DNA from: Bacteroides sp. | GTDB lineage: Bacteria; Bacteroidota; Bacteroidia; Bacteroidales; Bacteroidaceae | NCBI GenBank assembly: GCA_030151885.1 | Contig: JASLCG010000076.1 | Span: 1 to 17,344 of the forward strand | Length of the DNA stretch: 17,344 nucleotides | Reading direction: 5' to 3' | In this document: positions 1-8,311 of the stretch, piece after piece | Layout of the letters: each line of letters opens with the position of its first letter | Numbering within the stretch: position 1 is the first letter of the stretch | Position numbers and translations under genes: made by a program | The notes under the pieces: model-generated | The model's database searches: none | Told to the model about the DNA's origin: nothing | The model's input: the letters and a program-made list of their open reading frames with translations, nothing else

Positions 1-41
1 ATACACAGCCCTTCCTTATTTATATTATGTTTAATAAAAGA

Positions 42-1517
42 TTACTTATTCAATTTCCACTCACTTCCATCTTTTGTATCTTTTATTTCAAATCCTAAAG
101 CTGTTAACTCATCACGAATTTTATCTGAAGTGGCCCAATCTTTATTTTGCTTAGCTAATAACCTTTGTTCTAATAACATATCAACTACTTTATGATAAGC
201 TTCTTCTCGTTGATCGGAGGTATTGTTTTCTGCTTTCATACCTAAAATAGTAAAGAAAAACACATTGAATAAACTTTTTATTTCTTCAATATTCTTCTCT
301 GTTAAACTAACACCACCAGCTATAGCCGTATTAATCAACTTAGCCAACTCAAATAAATATGAAATAACAATAGGTGTATTTAAGTCATCATTAATGGCCT
401 GATACATTTTTTCTTGTAATTCTAAGATATTCACATCCGATTTTTCAGATAGCTTAATAGAATCAATGCGATTATATGCATCTAAAAGCCTTTCTAAGCC
501 CTTTTCTGATGCTTGAAGAGCTTCGTTACTAAAATCTACAGTACTGCGATAATGAGCCTGTAAAATAAAGAAACGAATAGTCATCGGAGAGTATGCTTGC
601 GCTAACAATTTATGGCTACCCGTGAAAAACTCTTCTAGAGTTATAAAATTACCTAAAGACTTACCCATTTTAGTCCCATTAACAGTAATCATATTATTGT
701 GCATCCAATATTTAACCATATCATCACCTTGAGATGCTACAGATTGAGCTATTTCACACTCATGGTGAGGAAATACTAAATCCATTCCACCACCATGAAT
801 ATCAAAATGATTTCCAAGATATTTACGTCCCATTGCAGTACACTCACAATGCCAGCCCGGAAAACCATTACTCCAAGGTGATGGCCAACGCATAATATGT
901 TCTGGTTGTGCAGCTTTCCAAAGGGCAAAATCAGCAGGATTTTTCTTTTCAGACTGTCCATCAAGCTCTCTAGTAGTGTTTAAAACATCATCTAGATTTC
1001 TTCCTGATAACTTACCATAGTGATAATCTTTATTATATTTATTAACATCAAAATATACAGACCCCTCACTTTCATAAGCATAACCTTTATCTAGAATTTC
1101 TTTAACCAATTGAATCTGTTCAATTATATGACCAGAAGCATGAGGTTCAATACTAGGAGGCAAAACATTCAGTTCTTCCATTTCACGATGATATCTGTTT
1201 AAATAGAACTGAACAACTTCCATCGGCTCTAACTCTTCTAACCTAGCCTTCTTAGCTATTTTGTCTTCACCTTCATCAGCATCGTGTTCTAAATGACCTA
1301 CGTCTGTTATGTTACGAACATAACGCACTTTATATCCTAAATAAGTCAAATATCTAAAAAGTATATCAAATGTTATTGCAGGACGTGCATGTCCTAAATG
1401 AGCATCACCATATACTGTAGGACCACACACATATAACCCTACATGAGGAGCATGTAAAGGTACGAATAACTCTTTCTTTCTGCTTAATGTGTTATAAATT
1501 ACTAGTTTATGATCCAT
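42..1517 (-). CDS. cysS: Cysteinyl-tRNA synthetase (class I)
   Basis: Charges tRNA-Cys with cysteine in the cytoplasm using ATP. The 491-residue protein has the usual length for the family. Seen in the sequence: the HIGH signature as HLGH at residues 40-43 directly after the N-terminal CGPTVYG segment; the second catalytic signature as KMGKS at 284-288 (KMSKS in most class I enzymes; the Gly variant is, as I recall, normal in Bacteroidales); and the zinc-site residues C31, C225, H252 and E256, which match the E. coli ligands C28, C209, H234 and E238 by position. The C-terminal part carries the helical DALR-type region and the anticodon-binding end. The start is an ATG. It lies 25 nt downstream of the GH3-like gene on the same strand, so the two may share a transcript. 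Nothing suggests loss of function. Confidence 0.97.
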   Translation of the reverse strand: MDHKLVIYNTLSRKKELFVPLHAPHVGLYVCGPTVYGDAHLGHARPAITFDILFRYLTYLGYKVRYVRNITDVGHLEHDADEGEDKIAKKARLEELEPMEVVQFYLNRYHREMEELNVLPPSIEPHASGHIIEQIQLVKEILDKGYAYESEGSVYFDVNKYNKDYHYGKLSGRNLDDVLNTTRELDGQSEKKNPADFALWKAAQPEHIMRWPSPWSNGFPGWHCECTAMGRKYLGNHFDIHGGGMDLVFPHHECEIAQSVASQGDDMVKYWMHNNMITVNGTKMGKSLGNFITLEEFFTGSHKLLAQAYSPMTIRFFILQAHYRSTVDFSNEALQASEKGLERLLDAYNRIDSIKLSEKSDVNILELQEKMYQAINDDLNTPIVISYLFELAKLINTAIAGGVSLTEKNIEEIKSLFNVFFFTILGMKAENNTSDQREEAYHKVVDMLLEQRLLAKQNKDWATSDKIRDELTALGFEIKDTKDGSEWKLNK

Positions 1518-1542
1518 ATTTTTATTTTTATATCAATTAATA

Positions 1543-3051
1543 TTATTTATTCAATTCCATCATACTCTCAATGTACGAACGACTATTACTCAGTCTAGGA
1601 ACTTTGTTTTGTCCTCCAAGTTTACCTTTCATAGCCATCCAGTCATGAAATAAACCATTTCTAGCTACAATTAGTTCAAGAGGCTGAAGAGCAATATCCT
1701 TAGATCGTTTAGCTTCATAGTCAGAGTTTAAATCTTTAAGAGCATCGTCAAGGATAGTAGCAAACTTAACAGAAGAGTCTGGTTTCTTAGCAAATTCAAT
1801 CAACCATTGATGTCTACATTTAGCATTATTATCCATAAAAACAGGAGCAGCAGTATATTCAAGTACTTGTGCACCTGTTTCAGAACATGCTTTAGCAAGC
1901 CCTTTTTCTGCATTATCGACAATTAATTCTTCACCAAAAGCATTAATAAAATGCTTAGTTCTTCCTGTTATAACAAATTTATAAGGACGATTATTTGTAA
2001 ACTTAACAGTATCCCCTATCATATATCTCCACAAACCAGATGAAGTAGAAATTATCAGAGCATAATTTTTATTCAATTCAACATCTTCAAGACAAACAAC
2101 CCTAGGATTTTCTTTTTCTAAGTCCTCTAATGGCATAAACTCATAAAACACACCATAATCAATCATTAATAACATAGAAGGATCTAAAAGATCATTTTGA
2201 GTACCAAAATATCCTTCCGATGCATTATATGTCTCCATATAATGCATTTTATCAGATTTTATTACTTGATTATATTGTTCTCTATAAGGAGTAAAAGCTA
2301 CACCACCATGAAAAAATACCTCAAGATTTGGCCATACCTCTTCCAACGTATGCTTACCTGTCTTATTAAGAATGTGTTTTATTAGCACCAAAAACCACGA
2401 CGGAACACCAGATAAGTTGGTTACATTAGTATTAATTGTTTCATTGGCAATTCTCTCCAGCTTAGCTTCCCACTCATCCATTAAAGCAGTTTGCTTGCTA
2501 GGTACACGTATAAAATTTACTAACGGATTAATATTCTCAATAAGAATAGCCGATAAATCCCCTACTAAACTCTTATTAGAGTTTAAGTTTGGACGATGAC
2601 TACCACCTAAAATAAGCCCTTTACCAGAAAAGAACTTACTACTCGGATTATTTTCTAAATAAAGTGCTACAACATCTTGACCACCTTTATAATGAATGTC
2701 TTTTAAAGATTCTTTACTAACTGGTAAAAATTTACTTTTATCATTTGTGGTACCAGAAGATTTAGCAAACCATCTAATAGTAGAAGGCCATAATAAATTT
2801 TGCTCACCAGCACGAAGTCGTTCTACATATGGCTTTATTTCCTCATACGTTTGAATAGGTACTCTTGATTTAAAATCTTCATAGCAATTTATCGATTTAT
2901 AATCATATAACTTACCCCATTCTGTATTTTTAGCCTTGTTTATTAAGGATTTTAAAACCTTTGCTTGTAGTTCATCAGGTCTAGTTGTATAAAGTTCTAA
3001 TTCTTTCAGTCGAGAATTAAATACATTACTTATAAGTCTAGTTATATTCAT
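1543..3051 (-). CDS. GH3-like acyl-adenylate family protein
   Basis: Member of the bacterial branch of the GH3 family, relatives of plant auxin-amino acid conjugating enzymes within the adenylate-forming (ANL) superfamily. The family activates a carboxylate as acyl-AMP and may pass it to an amine; substrate and physiological role of the bacterial branch are not established. The 502-residue length fits. Visible motifs: the P-loop-like ATP motif SSGTTNDKSK at 98-107, the adenine-binding strand YNASEG at 275-280, the ribose-contacting Asp in YMIGD at 343-347, and a hinge plus C-terminal domain beginning around ITGRTKHF (361-368). The ATG start is preceded by a TAnnTTTG-type -7 element. It is the first gene of a probable GH3-cysS transcript; the neighbour does not reveal its job. 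Family assignment is secure, biochemical function is not. Confidence 0.9.
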   Translation of the reverse strand: MNITRLISNVFNSRLKELELYTTRPDELQAKVLKSLINKAKNTEWGKLYDYKSINCYEDFKSRVPIQTYEEIKPYVERLRAGEQNLLWPSTIRWFAKSSGTTNDKSKFLPVSKESLKDIHYKGGQDVVALYLENNPSSKFFSGKGLILGGSHRPNLNSNKSLVGDLSAILIENINPLVNFIRVPSKQTALMDEWEAKLERIANETINTNVTNLSGVPSWFLVLIKHILNKTGKHTLEEVWPNLEVFFHGGVAFTPYREQYNQVIKSDKMHYMETYNASEGYFGTQNDLLDPSMLLMIDYGVFYEFMPLEDLEKENPRVVCLEDVELNKNYALIISTSSGLWRYMIGDTVKFTNNRPYKFVITGRTKHFINAFGEELIVDNAEKGLAKACSETGAQVLEYTAAPVFMDNNAKCRHQWLIEFAKKPDSSVKFATILDDALKDLNSDYEAKRSKDIALQPLELIVARNGLFHDWMAMKGKLGGQNKVPRLSNSRSYIESMMELNK

Positions 3052-3076
3052 TTTTATGTTTGCAAGGAATGAAAAA

Positions 3077-3084
3077 CAAAAATA
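3077..3084 (-). promoter_or_regulatory. Candidate -7 promoter element for the GH3-cysS unit
   Basis: On the minus strand this reads TATTTTTG, an exact match to the Bacteroidota -7 consensus TAnnTTTG, 25 nt before the ATG of the GH3-like gene. No good -33 TTTG is seen at the usual spacing, so this is a half-supported promoter. Confidence 0.4.
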
Positions 3085-3125
3085 ATCTTAATTATCTTTC
3101 TTTTCTAGCTTTTTCATCTTTTTTC

Positions 3126-3133
3126 TATCTTTA
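3126..3133 (+). promoter_or_regulatory. Candidate -7 promoter element for pfkA
   Basis: TATCTTTA matches seven of eight positions of TAnnTTTG and lies 43 nt before the pfkA ATG, in the 125-nt gap between the divergent GH3-like and pfkA genes. No -33 TTTG is found at the expected distance. Confidence 0.3.
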
Positions 3134-3176
3134 CAGTTGGAGCTTTAGTATATTATAACATAATAAATATAAATGT

Positions 3177-4187
3177 ATGAGAATAGGCATTTTAACATCG
3201 GGAGAAGATTGTCCAGGTATCAATGCAACAATACGTGGAGTATGTAAACCTGCCATGCATCATTATGGTATGGAAGTTTTAGGTATTTTTAATGGGTTTG
3301 AAGGACTCATGAATAAAGATGTTAAGATACTTGAAGAGAGTACTATGTCTGGATTACTATATTCAGAGGGTACAATTCTTGGTACATCTAGAGAAAAACC
3401 TATAAAAAAAAGAGGTGTAGAAGTTTTACAACACGATCCAATAGTATTGAAGAAAAATATTCAAGATTTAGGTATTGAGTGTTTAATTTGTATCGGAGGC
3501 AATGGAACTATCACTATTGCAAATAAACTTCAAACCTTAGGTGTTAATATTATAACATTACCTAAAACAATTGATAACGATATTCCTGGAACAGATATTT
3601 CATTTGGATTTGATTCTGCCGTTACTATTGCAACAGAGGCAATAGACAGATTGCATTCTACTGCAAGTTCACATAAAAGAGTTATGGTTATTGAAGTTAT
3701 GGGCGATAAAGCGGGATGGATTGCCTTATACGCAGGAATGGCAAGTGGAGGAGACATCATATTAATACCAGAAATAGAATATGATATAAAGAATATAGGA
3801 AACACTATTATAGAAAGACTTAAAAAGGGTAAACCATACTCAATTGTTGTAGTAGCAGAAGGAATTGACAAAATTGGAAGAAAAAGAGCCGCTAGTTACA
3901 TCGCAGAAGAAATAGAATATGAAACAGGTTTTGAAACAAGAGAAACTGTTTTAGGATATGTACAAAGAGGAGGTTCTCCAACACCATTCGACAGAAACCT
4001 AGCTACACGCATGGCTGGATATGCTATATCAATGGTAGTAAATAAAGATTATGGAAAAATGGTAGCACTTAAAGGAGATGAAATAGTTGGAGTTCCTTTA
4101 AATCAAATTGCTGATAAAATCAGATTAATACCATTTGATCATGAACTAATTATAAGAGGAAAACAAATGGGCATTTGCTTCGGATAA
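3177..4187 (+). CDS. pfkA: 6-phosphofructokinase, group III (mixed) type
   Basis: Phosphorylates fructose 6-phosphate to fructose 1,6-bisphosphate in glycolysis. The 336 residues span the full PFK fold: TSGEDCPG at 7-14, GTSR at 69-72, GGNGT at 107-111, PKTIDND at 129-135 with the catalytic Asp at 133, EVMG at 173-176, AEG at 227-229 and ETRETVLGYVQRGG at 253-266. Relative to E. coli PfkA, position 104 is Gly (ATP-like) but position 124 is Lys (PPi/group III-like), so the phosphoryl donor cannot be read safely from sequence. The Mg-binding Asp103 of E. coli is Asn109 here; I recall Asn in related Bacteroidales and clostridial enzymes. Less usual is Glu at residue 10, where the nucleotide loop normally has Gly. 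The gene converges on rnc with only 5 nt between stop codons. Confidence 0.93.
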   Translation: MRIGILTSGEDCPGINATIRGVCKPAMHHYGMEVLGIFNGFEGLMNKDVKILEESTMSGLLYSEGTILGTSREKPIKKRGVEVLQHDPIVLKKNIQDLGIECLICIGGNGTITIANKLQTLGVNIITLPKTIDNDIPGTDISFGFDSAVTIATEAIDRLHSTASSHKRVMVIEVMGDKAGWIALYAGMASGGDIILIPEIEYDIKNIGNTIIERLKKGKPYSIVVVAEGIDKIGRKRAASYIAEEIEYETGFETRETVLGYVQRGGSPTPFDRNLATRMAGYAISMVVNKDYGKMVALKGDEIVGVPLNQIADKIRLIPFDHELIIRGKQMGICFG

Positions 4188-4192
4188 AACGT

Positions 4193-5002
4193 TCAAGTAG
4201 CAATAGAATCTTCCTCAACAACAGCTGACTCTCTTTTCTCTTTACTAAAAATAATTGCTGATTTGAATTCAGAAGATTTTTTTATTCTATTAAGGGTCTC
4301 TTCAGAAGCTTTCTGTTGAGATTCTTTTTTAGAGTATCCTTTTCCCATTCCTCCATAAACACCTTCTACTAATACTTCTGTTTGAAATATAGGATTAGAG
4401 TGCTCATCTTGTAACTCTTCAATAAGTTCAAAAGAAATAGAGTATTTATTTTTTTGTCCCCACTCAATTAGCTTTGATTTATAATTCTGGTCAACTTCAG
4501 CTAACTTATCAAGGTTAATAAATCTATTTACTATTTTATCTTCAATAAATAATTTACAAAATTCATACCCTTTATCTAAATAGATAGCACCTATCAATGC
4601 TTCAAAAGCATTTCCATACATATAGTTATTATGAGAGCAAGACTTCGTAGAAAAAACAACTAACTGATCTAAACCAATTTCTATAGCTAACTTGTTAAGA
4701 GTCTCTCGTTGTACTATCTTAGATCTAGTATTGGTTAAAAAACCCTCTTTTTTAGAATTAAAATAATGAAATAGTAAATCCGCTACAACAGAATCCAATA
4801 TAGCATCACCTAAAAACTCTAGACGTTCGTTATTGTATGCTTTTCCACTCTCATCTACGAATGTTGAGGACTTGTGTATTAACGCTTGGTTATAGATAGA
4901 AATATCATCAGGAAGGAAGCCAAGCATTTCATAAAAAGAAAGATAAGACTTTTTATCCTTCTTGAAAAAAAGCCTTATCTTATTTATAATATTTTTAAAC
5001 AC
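4193..5002 (-). CDS. rnc: Ribonuclease III
   Basis: Cleaves double-stranded RNA in rRNA and mRNA maturation. With the start chosen here the protein has 269 residues: an N-terminal extension usual in Bacteroidota, the signature NERLEFLGD at 58-66 (E59 and D66 match E. coli E38 and D45), the second metal-site segment NAFEALIG at 131-138, and a C-terminal double-stranded RNA-binding domain at about 174-240. The E. coli metal ligand Asp114 aligns with Asn131, while Glu117 is kept as E134. Start choice: an in-frame TTG lies 12 nt upstream at 5014 and would overlap fabF by 8 nt, but the GTG at 5002 gives the family-like N terminus MFKNIINKIR and leaves a 4-nt gap after fabF. Third gene of acpP-fabF-rnc. 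The last 30 or so residues are low-complexity and charged. Confidence 0.93.
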   Translation of the reverse strand: MFKNIINKIRLFFKKDKKSYLSFYEMLGFLPDDISIYNQALIHKSSTFVDESGKAYNNERLEFLGDAILDSVVADLLFHYFNSKKEGFLTNTRSKIVQRETLNKLAIEIGLDQLVVFSTKSCSHNNYMYGNAFEALIGAIYLDKGYEFCKLFIEDKIVNRFINLDKLAEVDQNYKSKLIEWGQKNKYSISFELIEELQDEHSNPIFQTEVLVEGVYGGMGKGYSKKESQQKASEETLNRIKKSSEFKSAIIFSKEKRESAVVEEDSIAT

Positions 5003-5006
5003 GACT

Positions 5007-6269
5007 TTAGTCAATGTATTTCTTAAAAATTACACATGCATTATGTCCACCAAAGCCAAAAGTATTAGATAAAACTGCATTAACAGTACGCTTCTGAGCT
5101 TTGTTGAATGTAAAGTTTAAATTATAGTCTATTCCTTCATCCTCATCTCCTTCAGAGAAGTTAATAGTAGGAGGAATAATACCATCTTTTAAAGCCATAA
5201 TTCCAGCAATTGATTCAATAGCACCAGCAGCACCCAATAAGTGGCCAGTCATTGATTTTGTTGAACTGATATTAAGCTTATAAGCATGATCTCCAAAAAC
5301 ATCTTGTATAGCTTTAACCTCAGAAATATCACCAACTGGTGTTGATGTACCATGAACATTGATATAATCAATCTCTTCTGGTTTCATTTCTGCATCTTCT
5401 AAAGCATTACGCATTACTAGTTTTGCTCCTAATCCATCTGGATGTGAAGCTGTTAAGTGATAAGCATCACCAGACATACCAGTACCTGCTACTTCAGCAT
5501 AGATTTTAGCTCCTCTAGCTTTAGCGTGCTCTAATTCTTCTAGAATAAGACAACCAGCACCTTCACCCATAACAAATCCATCACGACTAGCACTAAATGG
5601 TCTAGATGCAGTTTCTGCAGAATCATTACGAGTAGATAAAGCGTTCATGGCATTAAAGCCACCAACACCTCCAGCACTAATTGCTGCTTCAGAACCACCA
5701 GTAACAATGGCATTAGCTTTACCTAAACGAATTAAGTTAAAAGCATCTGCGATAGCATTTGTAGAAGTTGCACAAGCCGAACAAGTTGAATAGTTAGGAC
5801 CATGGAAACCATATTGAATTGAAATTTGCCCTGAAGCAATATCTGCAATCATTTTAGGTATAAAGAAAGGATTAAATTTAGGACCCTTATCTTCATTTTT
5901 ATAGTAGTATCCAACCTCTTCTTCAAAAGTTCGTATACCACCAATTCCAGCTCCGAATATTACACCAACACGATTTTTATCTAATGATTCTAAATCGAAG
6001 CCAGCATCTTCAACAGCTTGTTTAGCGACAGAGACACCATATTGACAATATAAGTCCATACGTCTAGCATCTTTTCTGTCAATATATTGTGTTGCATCAA
6101 AGTTTTTCACTTCACATGCAAACTGAGTCTTAAATAGAGACGCATCAAAATGAGTAATAGGCCCAGCCCCACTAACCCCATTAACTGCATTTTCCCAATA
6201 TTCGGAAACTGTATTGCCAATAGGGGTAATGGCACCTAGACCTGTTACTACAACTCTTTTTAATTCCAT
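5007..6269 (-). CDS. fabF: Beta-ketoacyl-ACP synthase II
   Basis: Elongation condensing enzyme of type II fatty-acid synthesis; joins malonyl-ACP to acyl-ACP. The 420-residue protein has the complete thiolase-fold catalytic set: nucleophile C166 in ACATS, H306 in NVHGTSTP, K338 and H343 in KSMTGHLLGAAG, and the C-terminal glycine-rich NTFGFGGHN at 402-410. The start is ATG, 21 nt after acpP, which encodes the carrier protein it uses. It is followed by rnc within 4 nt, so acpP-fabF-rnc very probably forms one transcript. The sequence is highly conserved with nothing missing. The absence of the alternative FabB features and the full length favour FabF. Confidence 0.97.
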   Translation of the reverse strand: MELKRVVVTGLGAITPIGNTVSEYWENAVNGVSGAGPITHFDASLFKTQFACEVKNFDATQYIDRKDARRMDLYCQYGVSVAKQAVEDAGFDLESLDKNRVGVIFGAGIGGIRTFEEEVGYYYKNEDKGPKFNPFFIPKMIADIASGQISIQYGFHGPNYSTCSACATSTNAIADAFNLIRLGKANAIVTGGSEAAISAGGVGGFNAMNALSTRNDSAETASRPFSASRDGFVMGEGAGCLILEELEHAKARGAKIYAEVAGTGMSGDAYHLTASHPDGLGAKLVMRNALEDAEMKPEEIDYINVHGTSTPVGDISEVKAIQDVFGDHAYKLNISSTKSMTGHLLGAAGAIESIAGIMALKDGIIPPTINFSEGDEDEGIDYNLNFTFNKAQKRTVNAVLSNTFGFGGHNACVIFKKYID

Positions 6270-6290
6270 ATTGATGAAATCCTAATTTGC

Positions 6291-6527
6291 TTAGTTAGCG
6301 TTTTCTTCAACATATGATACAGCGTCACCAACAGTTTGGATTTTTTCAGCTTGATCATCTGGAATAGAGATATTGAATTCTTTTTCAAATTCCATGATAA
6401 GTTCAACAGTATCAAGAGAATCAGCACCTAAATCACCTGTGAAGCTAGCTTCATTAGTAACTTCTGATTCTTCAACGCCTAGTTTATCTACTATTATCTC
6501 TTTTACTCTTGATGCAATTTCAGACAT
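6291..6527 (-). CDS. acpP: Acyl carrier protein
   Basis: Small acidic carrier that holds growing acyl chains on a phosphopantetheine arm in fatty-acid synthesis. The 78-residue product has the attachment motif GADSLDTVELIM at 34-45 with the modified Ser at 37, and the usual four-helix length. The start chosen is the ATG of MSEIASRVKE; the frame stays open 54 nt further upstream to an ATG at 6581, but that extension has no family match and would cover the probable promoter. First gene of acpP-fabF-rnc, divergent from purN. Confidence 0.97.
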   Translation of the reverse strand: MSEIASRVKEIIVDKLGVEESEVTNEASFTGDLGADSLDTVELIMEFEKEFNISIPDDQAEKIQTVGDAVSYVEENAN

Positions 6528-6578
6528 AACTTTTTGTTTTAAATTAATAATTAATTTTATTTCTTTAAATTTGCCGTG

Positions 6579-6610
6579 CAAAGGAATAAATATTTATTGT
6601 TCTAAACAAA
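6579..6610 (-). promoter_or_regulatory. Candidate promoter for acpP-fabF-rnc
   Basis: On the minus strand TTTG (6610-6607) is followed, after 20 nt, by TTCCTTTG (6586-6579). Spacing and the TTTG halves match the Bacteroidota -33/-7 promoter, though the leading TA of the -7 box is replaced by TT. It would give a leader of roughly 45 nt. A second -7 candidate (TATATTTG, 6648-6641) lies further upstream inside the palindrome. Confidence 0.4.
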
Positions 6611-6636
6611 CATTTAGATCAATAAATGCATTATTT

Positions 6637-6661
6637 TGCACAAATATAAGTAATTTGTGCA
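6637..6661. promoter_or_regulatory. 25-bp operator-like palindrome between acpP and purN
   Basis: Nine-base arms TGCACAAAT and ATTTGTGCA, perfectly complementary, separated by 7 nt. It ends 15 nt before the purN ATG and its left arm contains, on the minus strand, TATATTTG, a perfect -7 element. The size and spacing suit a dimeric regulator; a transcribed hairpin in a purN leader is also possible. No known regulator is recognised. Confidence 0.4.
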
Positions 6662-6676
6662 TTAAAAACAGTAATT

Positions 6677-7261
6677 ATGGAATTTAATTTAGCTATTTTT
6701 GCCTCTGGTTCTGGCACAAATGCTGAGAATATTATCAAATATTTTCAACATAAACCCGCTGTAAACATCAATCTTATAGTAACAAATAATCCTAAAGCTT
6801 TTGTTATTGAACGAGCAAAGCAATTTAATATTGAATGCCTTGTATTAACTAAAGAGGATTGGAAAGATGTAAATAAAGTATTAAACAAGCTAAAGCCTTA
6901 TAATATTGACTTTATAATATTAGCTGGATATCTTTTAAGAATTCCATCTCCTATATTAAATATATATGCAGATAAAGTTATTAATATACACCCTGCACTA
7001 TTACCTAAATATGGTGGGAAAGGTATGTATGGAGATAATGTGCATAAATCAGTTATAGCCAACCAAGAAAAAGAGAGCGGAATTACAATACATTATTGCA
7101 ACGAAAATTACGATGAAGGTAATATTATATTCCAAGCAAAGTGCTCAATAAGCCCATCAGATACATATGAAACTTTAGCTACGAAAGTACATGAGTTAGA
7201 ATATAAGTTTTATCCAATTATAATTGAAAAACTATTATTCAATTATAATATTGAACGCTGA
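6677..7261 (+). CDS. purN: Phosphoribosylglycinamide formyltransferase
   Basis: Third step of purine synthesis: transfers formyl from 10-formyltetrahydrofolate to GAR. The 194 residues match the family length. Seen: the phosphate-binding loop SGSGTNAENI at 10-19, the catalytic pair N103 and H105 in INIHPALLP, the KYGGKGMYG loop at 111-119, and the catalytic Asp in NYDEG (D146). ATG start 15 nt after the palindrome. Its last 27 nt overlap, on the opposite strand, the end of pdxB. It is monocistronic as far as the window shows, far from other purine genes. Confidence 0.96.
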   Translation: MEFNLAIFASGSGTNAENIIKYFQHKPAVNINLIVTNNPKAFVIERAKQFNIECLVLTKEDWKDVNKVLNKLKPYNIDFIILAGYLLRIPSPILNIYADKVINIHPALLPKYGGKGMYGDNVHKSVIANQEKESGITIHYCNENYDEGNIIFQAKCSISPSDTYETLATKVHELEYKFYPIIIEKLLFNYNIER

Positions 7262-8287
7262 AGGTTCTCGTCTTAAATAATAATTACTACGAAATGACTC
7301 AAATTGATCTGGATTTTCTTTTAGTAATTCAGAATCAATTAAAGGATTGTAAATTTTTAAAACAGCTTCATTATAATTAGAAGCATTAATACTCATTAAT
7401 CTATTATCAACTAAACTAGGTGGTAATATTTTAATGTCTAATTTTAAATTATAAAAATCTGAGATAGCTTGTAAAGACATTTGAGCAGCTAAACACTTTC
7501 CATCAGCAGAATAACCTGCAATATGGGGGGTAGTTATAAAAGCTCTCGATAATAAGTTTTTATCAATACATGGCTCATTCTCCCACACATCTATTACAAC
7601 ATTTCTTATTAATTCTTTGTCTAAAGCCCTCGTTAAAGCCATAGTATCTACTACCTCTCCTCTTGAAGTATTTATTAATATAGGTTTTTTAGTAAGTTGA
7701 TTAAAAAAATTAGAATTAGCTAAATGATATGTAGCATGATATCCACTTGTCGATAGCGGTACATGAAATGTTATAATATCAGCTTGCTCTGCAATAGTCG
7801 AAATACTTACACTAGTAAAGTTTTTTTCATTTACAGCACGTAAAGGATCATTTTGAAGAACTCTCATACCAAAAGATTTACCAAGTTCCACTATTTTCTC
7901 TCCTACATGCCCTACCCCAATAACTCCTAAGGTTAGCGAAGATAACTGTAAATTATAATGTAGAGCACAAAGTATTATAGCAGCCTCAACATATTGCTTA
8001 ACAGAGTTTGAATTACACCCCGGAGCATTTTTCCATATAATACCTGCTTTATCACAATAAGCTGTATCAATATGATCAAATCCTATAGTAGCAGTGGCTA
8101 TAAACTTCACACTACTCCCTTCTAAAAGATTCTTATCACACTTTACTCTTGTTCGTATAATCAATACATCCGCATCTTTTACAGAATCTCTAGTAAATTC
8201 AGCTGCAGGTAAATATACTACATCAGAAGTAACTTGCTCTATAGCCTCACGTATATAAGGTATTTTATTTTCAACTATAATTTTCAC
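7235..8287 (-). CDS. pdxB: Erythronate-4-phosphate dehydrogenase
   Basis: Oxidises 4-phospho-D-erythronate in the DXP-dependent route to pyridoxal 5'-phosphate. The 350-residue protein is a D-2-hydroxyacid dehydrogenase: NAD loop GVGHVG at 124-129, catalytic Arg in NTSRG (R209), Glu in ENEP (E238) and His in HIAGYS (H255), the latter motif diagnostic for PdxB. The C-terminal segment from about 284 corresponds to the PdxB dimerisation domain, somewhat shorter than in E. coli (378 residues overall). Start: GTG at 8287 gives the family N terminus MKIIVENKIP; an in-frame TTG at 8314 would lie inside the probable -7 box. Converges on purN and overlaps it by 27 nt. SAHH-like paralogue upstream is divergent. 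Confidence 0.92.
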   Translation of the reverse strand: MKIIVENKIPYIREAIEQVTSDVVYLPAAEFTRDSVKDADVLIIRTRVKCDKNLLEGSSVKFIATATIGFDHIDTAYCDKAGIIWKNAPGCNSNSVKQYVEAAIILCALHYNLQLSSLTLGVIGVGHVGEKIVELGKSFGMRVLQNDPLRAVNEKNFTSVSISTIAEQADIITFHVPLSTSGYHATYHLANSNFFNQLTKKPILINTSRGEVVDTMALTRALDKELIRNVVIDVWENEPCIDKNLLSRAFITTPHIAGYSADGKCLAAQMSLQAISDFYNLKLDIKILPPSLVDNRLMSINASNYNEAVLKIYNPLIDSELLKENPDQFESFRSNYYLRREPSAFNIIIE

Positions 8288-8311
8288 GCTCTTATATATT
8301 AAAATATAACA

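Noticed and set aside
664..669. KMGKS in place of KMSKS as a sign of a defective CysRS
   Set aside because: The Lys residues are kept, the zinc and HIGH motifs are intact, and the Gly variant is, to my knowledge, normal in this lineage.
3530..3871. Minus-strand open frame inside pfkA
   Set aside because: It lies wholly antisense to conserved PFK motifs; chance open frame.
6373..6687. Plus-strand open frame opposite acpP
   Set aside because: It is an antisense shadow of a highly conserved gene and runs through the divergent promoter region; the composition has no protein-family character.
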